A DNA stretch of 64,000 bases from positions 4,217,001 to 4,281,000 of the forward strand of contig NZ_CP029481.1 in assembly GCF_003151255.1 (NCBI RefSeq). The letters are read 5' to 3'. This DNA comes from Microvirga sp. 17 mud 1-3. GTDB taxonomy: Bacteria > Pseudomonadota > Alphaproteobacteria > Rhizobiales > Beijerinckiaceae. Under the pieces are notes generated by a model. The model made no database searches. It had not been told where the DNA came from and saw only the letters and a program-made list of their open reading frames with translations. Below are positions 27,075 to 35,269 of the stretch, one piece after another. The position numbers were made by a program, and so were the translations under genes. Numbering within the stretch: the first letter of the stretch is position 1; every line of letters starts with the position of its first letter.

Positions 27075-28550
27075 TTACTCGCTGCCCTTGGTCTTCGGCG
27101 GCTCGCCGGTATTGCCGTCGAACGTGTAGGCGGTCTTCACCGTGGTGTAGAACTCGGCCGCGTAGCGCCCCTGCTCCCGCGGTCCGTAGGACGAGCCTTT
27201 GCGGCCGCCGAAGGGCACGTGGTAATCGACGCCCGCGGTCGGCAGGTTCACCATCACCATCCCGGCCTCGCTGTTGCGCTTGAAGTGGCTGGCGTGCTTC
27301 AGGCTGGTGGTGCAGATGCCGGACGAGAGCCCGAACGGCGTGTCGTTGGCGATCGCCAGCGCCTCCTCGTAGTCGCGCACCCGGGTCACGGTCGCGACAG
27401 GGCCGAAGATCTCCTCCCTGGCGATGCGCATGGAATTGCCGACCTCCGTGAACAGGGCCGGCGCCAGATAGAAGCCCGGATTCTCGCGGTTGAGCAACTC
27501 GCCGCCGCAGGCGAGCTTCGCGCCCTCCTCTTGGCCGATGCGGATATAGGAGAGGTCCTGGTCGAGCTGGCTCTGGTCCACCACCGGGCCGATCTGCGTG
27601 CCGGCCTTGAGCGCATCGTCGACCACGAGGCTGCGCATGCGCTCGCTCAAGGCATCGACGAAGCGGTCGTGCACGCCCTCCGTCACGATGAGCCGCGAGG
27701 AGGCGGTGCAGCGCTGGCCCGTCGAGAAGAACGCGCCGTTGACGGCGCAATCCACCGCGACCGCGAGATCCGCGTCGTCGAGCACCACCATGGGATTCTT
27801 GCCGCCCATTTCGAGCTGCAACTTCTTCATGGGGTCGGCCGCGATGCAGGTCGCGGCGACGCGCCGGCCCGTGGCGACCGAGCCCGTGAACGAGATCGCC
27901 GCCACCTTGGGGCTGTTGAGCATCGCCTCGCCCACCACCGAGCCGCGGCCCATGACCAGGTTGAACACTCCGGCCGGCACGCCGGCATTCACGATGATCT
28001 CCGAGAGCGCATGGGCGGAGGCGGGCACCAGCTCGGCGGGCTTGAACACCACCGTGTTGCCGTAGGCCAGCGCCGGCGCGATCTTCCAGGCCGGAATCGC
28101 GATGGGGAAGTTCCAGGGCGTGATCAGGCCCACCACGCCCACGGGCTCGCGGGTGATCTCCACGTCCACGTTCGGACGCACGGAGGCGAGCTTGTCGCCC
28201 GCCATGCGCAGGGTCTCGCCCGAGAAGAACAGGAAGATCTGGCCGGCGCGCACCACCTCGCCGATACCCTCCGGCAGGGTCTTGCCCTCCTCGCGGGAGA
28301 GCAGGTGGCCGAGCTCGTCCTTGCGGGCGATGATCTCCTCGCCGATCCGCTTGAGGATGTCGTGGCGGAGCTGGATCGAGGAGCGCGACCAGGCCGGGAA
28401 GGCCGCATGGGCCGCGTCGATGGCCGCATGGGCATCCGCGACCTCGGCACGGGCGAACTCGCCCACCACGTCGTTCGTGTTCGACGGGTTGATGTTGGGC
28501 GCGCCGTGCTTCGCCTCGACCCAGGATCCGCCAATGTAGTTCCGCTTCAT
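27075..28550 (-). CDS. aldehyde dehydrogenase, ketoglutarate semialdehyde (2,5-dioxovalerate) type
   Basis: 491 residues of the ALDH superfamily: TPWNFPIAIPAWKIAPAL, LEMGGKNPMVVLDDAD with the general-base Glu, and the nucleophile Cys in GQRCTASSR. The C-terminus GGRKGSSYGPREQGRYAAEFYT is characteristic of enzymes oxidising 2,5-dioxopentanoate to 2-oxoglutarate. This is the last step of hydroxyproline breakdown, and the epimerase, dehydrogenase and deaminase of that route lie on the other side of the shared promoter. Start at 28550, with GAGAGGA about 9 nt upstream. Probably co-transcribed with the GntR regulator (47-bp gap). Confidence 0.92.
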   Translation of the reverse strand: MKRNYIGGSWVEAKHGAPNINPSNTNDVVGEFARAEVADAHAAIDAAHAAFPAWSRSSIQLRHDILKRIGEEIIARKDELGHLLSREEGKTLPEGIGEVVRAGQIFLFFSGETLRMAGDKLASVRPNVDVEITREPVGVVGLITPWNFPIAIPAWKIAPALAYGNTVVFKPAELVPASAHALSEIIVNAGVPAGVFNLVMGRGSVVGEAMLNSPKVAAISFTGSVATGRRVAATCIAADPMKKLQLEMGGKNPMVVLDDADLAVAVDCAVNGAFFSTGQRCTASSRLIVTEGVHDRFVDALSERMRSLVVDDALKAGTQIGPVVDQSQLDQDLSYIRIGQEEGAKLACGGELLNRENPGFYLAPALFTEVGNSMRIAREEIFGPVATVTRVRDYEEALAIANDTPFGLSSGICTTSLKHASHFKRNSEAGMVMVNLPTAGVDYHVPFGGRKGSSYGPREQGRYAAEFYTTVKTAYTFDGNTGEPPKTKGSE

Positions 28551-28597
28551 CTTTCCATGTCCTCTCATGTGGGCGTCTTTTTCGAACGGGCGGTGCA

Positions 28598-29296
28598 TCA
28601 CGCCTTGTGATGATCGGCGATATAGGCGCGAAGCGACCGGCCGACATTCTCGATGTGGGTTTTCAGGAGCGCGCAGGCGGCCGGGAACTTCCCCTCGGCG
28701 CACAGGCGCACGAGTTCCCCGTGCTCGATCTCGGCCCGCTCCATCCCGCCCGTCAGGGAGAGCTGGAGCCGGGTGTGCCGGTCGCAATCCTGGAGCAGGG
28801 ACAGAACGATGGCGAGCGTCCGGGGCTGGCCAGCATGCCGGTAGAGCAGGCGGTGGAACTCGGTGTTCAACTCGCCCCAGCGGCTCACGTGGTGCGCGCG
28901 CAGCTCCGCGCCGTATTCCTGCAGGATGGCGTTGAGCTGCCGGTAATCCTCCTCGGTCAGGTGCGGCCCCGAGGCCTTGAGGAGGCGCGGCTCCAGCAGG
29001 GCGCGCAGCTCAAAGAGCTCCTCCACCTCCTCGGTAGAAAGCTCCGACACCACGGCGCCCCGGTGCGGCTGGATCTTCACCAGCCCTTCCGCCTCGAGCT
29101 GCATCAGCGCCTCGCGGACCGGGATACGACTGACCGCGAATTCCGTCGCCAGCGCATCCTGACGCAGCTGGAAGCCGGCCTTGAATTCTCCGTCGACGAT
29201 GCGCCGGCGCAGCTCCTCGGCGACGGCTGCCGAGATCGTCCGGTGCTGGAGGGTCTTCCGGGCCGGCTTCTGTGCGGGCGGAGGGCTCAAGGTCAT
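28598..29296 (-). CDS. GntR family (FCD type) transcriptional regulator
   Basis: 232 residues. N-terminal winged helix-turn-helix (ISAAVAEELRRRIVDGEFKAGFQLRQDALATEFAVSRIPVREALMQLEAEGLV), and a C-terminal all-helical FCD ligand domain (ELFELRALLEPRLL, EFHRLLYRHAG, EHGELVRLCAEGK). It sits at the divergent point of the hydroxyproline cluster and so probably controls both arms in response to hydroxyproline or an intermediate. Start uncertain: ATG at 29296 is preferred, TTG at 29338 is the alternative; neither has a good ribosome-binding site. Confidence 0.88.
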   Translation of the reverse strand: MTLSPPPAQKPARKTLQHRTISAAVAEELRRRIVDGEFKAGFQLRQDALATEFAVSRIPVREALMQLEAEGLVKIQPHRGAVVSELSTEEVEELFELRALLEPRLLKASGPHLTEEDYRQLNAILQEYGAELRAHHVSRWGELNTEFHRLLYRHAGQPRTLAIVLSLLQDCDRHTRLQLSLTGGMERAEIEHGELVRLCAEGKFPAACALLKTHIENVGRSLRAYIADHHKA

Positions 29297-29392
29297 CGGC
29301 AAAGGAACCGGCGCATGAAGAGGCGGAAAGGCCCGCAAGGGGGCCAGGCGAAACGTTCGGGCCGGATCATAGCAGCTCCAGGGCGGATTGGC

Positions 29393-29423
29393 TTGACAGG
29401 GCAGATTTTATACAATCTACAAT
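29393..29423 (+). promoter_or_regulatory. candidate promoter/operator of the hydroxyproline genes
   Basis: TTGACA (29393-29398) and TACAAT (29418-29423) with a 19-bp spacer precede the deaminase gene by 36 bp. The AT-rich TATACAATCTACAATAT in between is unlike the GC-rich surroundings and resembles GntR-type operator sequences. It lies between the regulator gene and the plus-strand genes. Confidence 0.4.
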
Positions 29424-29458
29424 ATCGCATCTCAACCGCCATGACGGGAGCAGGATCC

Positions 29459-30388
29459 ATGACAAGGACGATCGGCTGGGAAGGCGTGTTTCCGGCGGTA
29501 ACCACCCAGTTCAAACCGAATTTCGACCTCGACATCGACGCGACCGCCAAGGTCCTCGAGGGCCTGATCCGGGACGGAGTGTCCGGGCTCATCGTCTGCG
29601 GCACCGTGGGCGAGAACACCTCGCTCTCCCGGGCCGAGAAGATCGCCGTCATGGAGACCGCCAAGGCGGTCGCCCGCGGCCGGGTTCCGGTGATTGCCGG
29701 CGTTGCCGAGTTCACCACGGCCTTCGCGTGCGATGTGGCGAAGGACGCCGCGCGGGTCGGCCTCGACGGCGTCATGGTGATGCCGGCGCTGGTCTATTCC
29801 TCGAAGCCGCACGAGACGGCCGCGCATTTCCGCACCGTCTCCAAGGCTACCGACCTGCCCGTGATGGTCTACAACAACCCGCCCATCTACAAGAACGACG
29901 TGACGCCCGAGATCCTGGCCTCGCTGGCCGATTGCGACACCATCGTGTGCTTCAAGGATTCGTCCGGCGACACCCGCCGCTTCACGGATGTGCGCAACAT
30001 GGTGGGCGACCGCTTCGCGATGTTCGCGGGCCTCGACGACGTGGTGGTGGAGAGCGTGATGCTCGGCGCCCAGGGCTGGATCTCGGGCATGTCCAATGCC
30101 TTCCCACGCGAGGGCGAGACCCTGTTCCGCCTCGCCAAGGCCGGCCGCTATGCGGAAGCGATGCCGCTCTACGAGTGGTTCATGCCCCTTCTTCACCTCG
30201 ATGCCCGGCCCGACCTCGTGCAATGCATCAAGCTCTGCGAGAAGATCATGGGGCGCGGCTCCGACCTCACTCGGCCGCCGCGGCTTGCCCTGAGCCCGGA
30301 GGAGCGCGCTGTCGTCGAGGCGATCATGGACAAGGCCCTGAAGTCGCGCCCCATCCTGCCCGAGACCGGCCTCAAGCCCGCAGCCTGA
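29459..30388 (+). CDS. DHDPS-family deaminase (pyrroline-4-hydroxy-2-carboxylate deaminase)
   Basis: 309 residues of the dihydrodipicolinate synthase/N-acetylneuraminate lyase fold: GVFPAVTTQF, CGTVGENTSLSRAEK, the YNNPP loop with catalytic Tyr, and the Schiff-base Lys in IVCFKDSSGD. True DapA is not expected in a cluster with a hydroxyproline epimerase; the likely reaction is deamination/dehydration of pyrroline-4-hydroxy-2-carboxylate to 2,5-dioxopentanoate. Start chosen at 29459 with GGGAGCAGGA upstream. First gene of the plus-strand arm, followed by the epimerase after 92 bp. Confidence 0.88.
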   Translation: MTRTIGWEGVFPAVTTQFKPNFDLDIDATAKVLEGLIRDGVSGLIVCGTVGENTSLSRAEKIAVMETAKAVARGRVPVIAGVAEFTTAFACDVAKDAARVGLDGVMVMPALVYSSKPHETAAHFRTVSKATDLPVMVYNNPPIYKNDVTPEILASLADCDTIVCFKDSSGDTRRFTDVRNMVGDRFAMFAGLDDVVVESVMLGAQGWISGMSNAFPREGETLFRLAKAGRYAEAMPLYEWFMPLLHLDARPDLVQCIKLCEKIMGRGSDLTRPPRLALSPEERAVVEAIMDKALKSRPILPETGLKPAA

Positions 30389-30480
30389 ACCCGTTTCCCG
30401 GCGGGCGATAAGCGGGCTCGACCGCCCGCCCGTCCGCCGCTACCCTCGCGATCTCCCGGCAAGCCTTCGAGACGGCATCC

Positions 30481-31515
30481 ATGGCGCGGCACACCTTCTT
30501 CTGCATCGACGGCCATACCTGCGGCAATCCGGTCCGCGTGGTGACGGGCGGCAGCATCCCGACCCTCCAGGGCGAGACCATGTTCGACCGCCGCCAGCAT
30601 TTCCTGGCGGAATACGACTGGATCCGCACCGGGCTGATGTTCGAGCCCCGCGGCCACGATATGATGTCGGGCTCGATCCTCTATCCGCCGACGCGGCCCG
30701 ATTGCGACGTGGGCATCCTGTTCATCGAGACCTCCGGCTGCCTGCCCATGTGCGGACACGGCACTATCGGGACGGTCACCATCGCGCTCGAAAACGGGCT
30801 GATCCATCCCAAGGTCCCGGGCCTCCTGCGGCTCGACACGCCGGCCGGCCTCGTGGAAGCGCGCTACGAGCAGAACGGCCCCTTCGTGGACAGCGTGCGC
30901 ATTACCAACGTACCGTCCTTCCTCTACGGCACGGGCTACGAGGTCGACGTGGAGGGCCTCGGCACCCTCACGGTGGACGTGGCCTATGGGGGCAATTTCT
31001 ACGCCATCGTGGAGCCGCAGGCGCTTTACGAGGACCTCTCGGCCGTCGACCCGTCCGACGTCCTGCGCTGGAGCCCGAAGCTGCGCCAGGCCTTCAATGC
31101 CCGCCACAAAATCGCCCATCCGACCAATCCGGCCATCGACCGGCTGACCCACGTGATGTGGACCGGCAAGGCGCAGACGCCGGGCGGCACGGCCCGCAAC
31201 GCGGTGTTCTACGGCGACAAGGCCATCGACCGTTCCCCCTGCGGCACCGGCACCTCCGCACGCATGGCGCAGCTCGCCGCCCGCGGGGACCTGAAGGAGG
31301 GCGACGCCTTCGTGCATGAGAGCATCATCGGCTCGACCTTCACGGGCCGGATCGAGGGCCGCGCCAAGGTGGGCGACCGGGATGCCATCATCCCGTCCAT
31401 CGCCGGATGGGCGCGGGTGACCGGCTTCAACACCATCGTAATCGACGACCGCGACCCCTTCGCCCACGGCTTCCAGGTGGTCGACCGGCAGACGGCCGGG
31501 CCTGCCTGCCCGTGA
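30481..31515 (+). CDS. 4-hydroxyproline 2-epimerase (proline racemase family)
   Basis: 344 residues. Both catalytic cysteines are present: LPMCGHGTIG and SPCGTGTSAR. The Cys/Cys pair fits an epimerase or racemase rather than trans-3-hydroxyproline dehydratase, which has Thr at one place. It interconverts trans-4-hydroxy-L-proline and cis-4-hydroxy-D-proline, the first step of the pathway. Followed after 8 bp by the FAD oxidoreductase that would use the D-epimer. Cytoplasmic. Confidence 0.92.
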   Translation: MARHTFFCIDGHTCGNPVRVVTGGSIPTLQGETMFDRRQHFLAEYDWIRTGLMFEPRGHDMMSGSILYPPTRPDCDVGILFIETSGCLPMCGHGTIGTVTIALENGLIHPKVPGLLRLDTPAGLVEARYEQNGPFVDSVRITNVPSFLYGTGYEVDVEGLGTLTVDVAYGGNFYAIVEPQALYEDLSAVDPSDVLRWSPKLRQAFNARHKIAHPTNPAIDRLTHVMWTGKAQTPGGTARNAVFYGDKAIDRSPCGTGTSARMAQLAARGDLKEGDAFVHESIIGSTFTGRIEGRAKVGDRDAIIPSIAGWARVTGFNTIVIDDRDPFAHGFQVVDRQTAGPACP

Positions 31516-31523
31516 GGTCCACC

Positions 31524-32765
31524 ATGCGTATCACGATCGTCGGCGCGGGCATCGTCGGCCTCGCGACCGCCCATGCGCTCCTTGACGAGGGGCATGCGGT
31601 CACGCTCGTGGACCCGGGCGGCAAGACGGGCCGGCCCACCGACGGCAATGCCGGGTGGATCGCTCACACGGACATCATGCCCCTGGCCTCGCCCAAGGTC
31701 TGGCGGAACCTGCCGCGCTGGCTCACGGATCCGCTCGGCCCCCTCAGCATCAGGCCGGGCTACCTTCCGGCCCTGGCGCCCTGGCTGTTGCGCTTCGTGC
31801 AGGCCTCCTCGCCGGGCCGCATCGCCGCGAGCATGGAGGCGATCCGGTCCATCAACGCCGAGGCCCTGCCCGCCTGGCGGGCACTGCTCGACTCTTTAAG
31901 CCTTTCGGGCCACCTGCGGGAAAAGGGCCTCCTGACGGTGTGGCGGGACCGCGGCGCCTTCACGGCATCCGCCGAGCTCTTCGACCGGCAGCGCGCCTAT
32001 GGCATCGCGGTCGAGGCCCTCGGGCCGGAGGACGTGGCCCGGCTCGAGCCCGCCCTGAACAACGTGGGGGCGGCCGTTCTCTATCCCGAGATGTGCCACG
32101 TCTCCGATCCGGCGGTTCTCGCGGCGGATCTCCTCAGGCTCGCTTTGGCACGGGGTGCCGTCCACGTGGCCGCGCAGGCCGTCGCTGTCACCTTCAGCGA
32201 CAATGCCGTGCATGTCCGCACGGACGGCGAAGCGGCGGATCTTGTGGCCGACCGCGTGGTGATCGCGGCCGGGATCTGGTCGCGGCCCCTGGCCGAACAG
32301 CTGGGGGACCGGATCCCGCTCGATACGGAGCGGGGCTACAACGCCACCTTCCCGGCCGGGACCTTCAGGCTGGAGCGCCCCGTCATGTACGAGGGCGAGG
32401 GTTTCGTCACGTCGCCCCTCGACAGCGGCGACCGGGTCGGCGGCGCGGTGGAATTCGCGGGCATTGAGGCGCCGCCGAACCATCGCCGCACCGAGGCCGT
32501 CGTGCAGCGGCTCAAACGCTTCCTGCCGCATCTCGACGACATGCGCCCGGCGAAGCGTTGGATGGGGTTCAGGCCCTCGATTCCCGATTCGCTGCCGGTG
32601 ATCGGCCCCGCCTCGGCCGACCGCCGGATCGTCTATGCCTTCGGACACGGCCATCACGGCCTGACCCAGGCAGCCGTCACGGCCGGGATGGCCGCGGCCT
32701 TGATCTCCGGACGCCCCGGCCCCGTCAGCCCCAAGCCCTTCACGGCGCAGCGCTTCTCGCGCTGA
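31524..32765 (+). CDS. FAD-dependent D-hydroxyproline dehydrogenase (DadA-like)
   Basis: 413 residues of the DAO/DadA family: FAD-binding MRITIVGAGIVGLATAHALLDEGHAVTLVD at the N-terminus, DGNAGWIAH, LDTERGYNATFP, and the C-terminal FGHGHHGLTQAAVTAGMAAALI. By context it oxidises cis-4-hydroxy-D-proline to pyrroline-4-hydroxy-2-carboxylate, passing electrons to the respiratory chain. GTGAGG precedes the ATG. A single-subunit enzyme; some bacteria use a three-subunit form instead. The specific substrate is inferred from neighbours. Confidence 0.9.
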   Translation: MRITIVGAGIVGLATAHALLDEGHAVTLVDPGGKTGRPTDGNAGWIAHTDIMPLASPKVWRNLPRWLTDPLGPLSIRPGYLPALAPWLLRFVQASSPGRIAASMEAIRSINAEALPAWRALLDSLSLSGHLREKGLLTVWRDRGAFTASAELFDRQRAYGIAVEALGPEDVARLEPALNNVGAAVLYPEMCHVSDPAVLAADLLRLALARGAVHVAAQAVAVTFSDNAVHVRTDGEAADLVADRVVIAAGIWSRPLAEQLGDRIPLDTERGYNATFPAGTFRLERPVMYEGEGFVTSPLDSGDRVGGAVEFAGIEAPPNHRRTEAVVQRLKRFLPHLDDMRPAKRWMGFRPSIPDSLPVIGPASADRRIVYAFGHGHHGLTQAAVTAGMAAALISGRPGPVSPKPFTAQRFSR

Positions 32766-32772
32766 CACTTTT

Positions 32773-35049
32773 CTATTCGGCCGCCTGGCGGACCGGCATG
32801 AACCCGATGGGTTGGCGCTGCGGTCCCTCCTGCTTGAGGGTGCGCAGGATCTCCTCGTATTCGCGCTCCATTTCGGGCGTGACGGAGGCCCGGGTCTCCC
32901 GCAGCGCCTGATCGAAATGGGCCCGCGTTACCGTCTCGGCGTCGATGGATTCCCGCAGGGCCAGGAGGCCGGCACGGCGGGTCAGGTCCTCGAGATCCGC
33001 GCCCGTGAAGCGGTTCGTGCGCTCGGCGAGGCTGTCGAGGTCCACGTCGTCGGCGAGCGGCATGTCCTTGGTGTGGATGCCAAGGATGTGGCGCCGTCCC
33101 TTGGCGTCCGGCACCGACACATAGATCAGCTCGTCGAAGCGTCCCGGCCGCAGGAGCGCCGGGTCCACCAGGTTCGGCCGGTTCGTGGCGGCCATGACCA
33201 CCACGCCCTGAAGCTCTTCGAGCCCATCCATCTCGGCCAGGATCGTGTTGACGACCCGCTCGGTGACGGCCGGCTCCCCGAGCCCGCCGCCGCGCACGGG
33301 CACGAGCGAATCGATCTCGTCGATGAAGATCACGGTCGGGGCCACCTGCCGGGCACGGGCGAAGAGGCGCGAAACCTGCTGCTCGGATTCGCCGTACCAC
33401 TTGGATAGGAGGTCGGAGGATTTCGTGGCCACGAAATTGGCCTGCGCCTCCCGCGCCACCGCCTTGGCCAGCAGGGTCTTGCCCGTGCCGGGCGGGCCGA
33501 AGAGCAGGAAGCCCTTGGCCGGGCGGATGCCGAGGCGCCGGAAGGCCTGCGGGCTCTTGAGGGGCAACTCCACGCCCTCCCGAAGACGCGTCCTGGCCTC
33601 CTCCAGGCCGCCGATGTCGTTCCAGGTCACGTTCGGAACCTGGATCATGATCTCGCGCAGGGCGGAGGGCTGGACCCGCTTCAGGGCGCTCATGAAATCG
33701 GCCCGGGTGACCTGCAGCTTCTCCAGGATCTCGGCGGGGATTCCCTCCTTCAGGTTCACGTCCGGCAGGATCCGGCGGAGCGAATCCATGGCCGCCTCCC
33801 GGGCGAGGGCCGAGAGGTCCGCCCCCACGAAGCCGTAGGTGGTGCGGGCGATCTCGTCGAGGTCCACGTCCTCGGCAAGCGGCATGCCGCGGGTGTGGAT
33901 GGCGAGCACTTCGCGCCGCCCCGGCTCGTCCGGCACGCCGATGACGATCTCCCGGTCGAAGCGCCCCGGCCGGCGCAGGGCCTCGTCGATGGCCTCGCGC
34001 CGGTTGGTGGCGCCGATGACCACGATGTTCTGCCGCGGCTCCAGGCCGTCCATGAGGGTGAGGAGCTGCGCCACGATGCGCCGCTCCACCTCCCCGGTCA
34101 CCTCCTCGCGCTTGGGCGCGATGCTGTCGATCTCGTCGATGAAGATGATGGCCGGCGCATTCTGCTGCGCTTCCTGAAAGACCTCCCGGAGCCGCTGCTC
34201 GGATTCCCCGTAATGGCGCCCCATGATCTCGGGCCCGGCAATGTGGAAGAACTGCGCCTCCGTCTCGTTCGCGACCGCGCGGGCGAGGAGCGTCTTGCCG
34301 GTGCCGGGCGGCCCGTAGAGGAGCACGCCCTTCGGCGGATCGATGCCGAGGCGCTGGAACAGCTCCGGATGGCGCAAGGGAAGCTCGACCATCTCGCGCA
34401 CCTGATCGACCGTGTTCCCGAGGCCGCCGATATCGTCATAGGTCACGTCGGCCCGGCGCGCCTCCTTCGGCTCCTCGAATTGCGGCCGCAGCTCCACCTC
34501 GGTCTGCTCCGTCACCTGGACGATGCCGCGGGGCTGGGTGGACACCACCACGAGGCGGATCTCCTGCAGGCCGTAGGCCGGAATGTTCAGAAGGCCGCGC
34601 AGCTCCTCCGGAAGGCGCGGGTCGGCGGCGCGGGGCGAATAGATGGAGGTGGAGATCACGTCCCCGGCCGCGAGCGGCCTGCGAAAGAAGGTGCGGCGCA
34701 AAGCATCGCCCGAGCCCTGCAGGCGCACGTTCTTCTGGGCGGGCGCGAGCACCACGCGGGTGGCAGGCCGCACCTCGGCCCGGCGGATCTCCACATGGTC
34801 GCCGCTGCCGACCCCGGCATTGACGCGCTGAAGACCATCGAGGCGGATGATGTTGAGACCCTCGTCCTCCGGATAGGGCGGGACCGCGATGGCGGTGGTG
34901 TGCCGCTTGCCGATGATCTCGACGGCCTGGCCCTCGTGAAGCCCGAGCTCGGCCAGCACCTTCTGGCCGATCCGCGCGACGCCGCGCCCCGCATCCTCCG
35001 GCCGCGCATTGGCGACCTGCAGCCTCACGCCCTGGATTTCGTCTGCCAT
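32773..35049 (-). CDS. CDC48/p97-type AAA ATPase
   Basis: 758 residues. A CDC48 N-domain (double-psi barrel plus CDC48_2; residues 1-about 190) is followed by two AAA modules, each with Walker A (GPPGTGKTLLARAVANE; GPPGTGKTLLAKAVARE), Walker B (IIFIDEIDSIAPKRE; VIFIDEIDSLVPVRG) and Arg fingers (RRPGRF; LRPGRF). The order and length match archaeal VAT and eukaryotic p97, protein unfoldases. This type is patchy in bacteria and was probably acquired horizontally long ago. The start at 35049 has GGGAGG 7 nt upstream; a longer frame to 35613 is not supported. Convergent with the hydroxyproline genes. Confidence 0.95.
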   Translation of the reverse strand: MADEIQGVRLQVANARPEDAGRGVARIGQKVLAELGLHEGQAVEIIGKRHTTAIAVPPYPEDEGLNIIRLDGLQRVNAGVGSGDHVEIRRAEVRPATRVVLAPAQKNVRLQGSGDALRRTFFRRPLAAGDVISTSIYSPRAADPRLPEELRGLLNIPAYGLQEIRLVVVSTQPRGIVQVTEQTEVELRPQFEEPKEARRADVTYDDIGGLGNTVDQVREMVELPLRHPELFQRLGIDPPKGVLLYGPPGTGKTLLARAVANETEAQFFHIAGPEIMGRHYGESEQRLREVFQEAQQNAPAIIFIDEIDSIAPKREEVTGEVERRIVAQLLTLMDGLEPRQNIVVIGATNRREAIDEALRRPGRFDREIVIGVPDEPGRREVLAIHTRGMPLAEDVDLDEIARTTYGFVGADLSALAREAAMDSLRRILPDVNLKEGIPAEILEKLQVTRADFMSALKRVQPSALREIMIQVPNVTWNDIGGLEEARTRLREGVELPLKSPQAFRRLGIRPAKGFLLFGPPGTGKTLLAKAVAREAQANFVATKSSDLLSKWYGESEQQVSRLFARARQVAPTVIFIDEIDSLVPVRGGGLGEPAVTERVVNTILAEMDGLEELQGVVVMAATNRPNLVDPALLRPGRFDELIYVSVPDAKGRRHILGIHTKDMPLADDVDLDSLAERTNRFTGADLEDLTRRAGLLALRESIDAETVTRAHFDQALRETRASVTPEMEREYEEILRTLKQEGPQRQPIGFMPVRQAAE

Positions 35050-35269
35050 GATGGCCTCCCTTACCCTCCCCGCCGGGAGGGACGACCCCGTCACGTCGGG
35101 CCCCTTGTTGTGGAACGGTCGGATGGGACGCTTCGGGCCTCGGCCCGGACAATGGAGGACAAACGCCCGATTCCCCCACTTGTTGCATGGAGCGCCGGGC
35201 CTCATCCTTCGTTCCCTTATCCCTTCGTTCCTTGGACAATCGGCCCGCGAGGCATTAAGCGCGGCCCTC

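Noticed and set aside
29459..30388. Calling the DHDPS-family gene dapA
   Set aside because: It is embedded in a hydroxyproline degradation cluster and lacks lysine-pathway neighbours; the deaminase role fits better.
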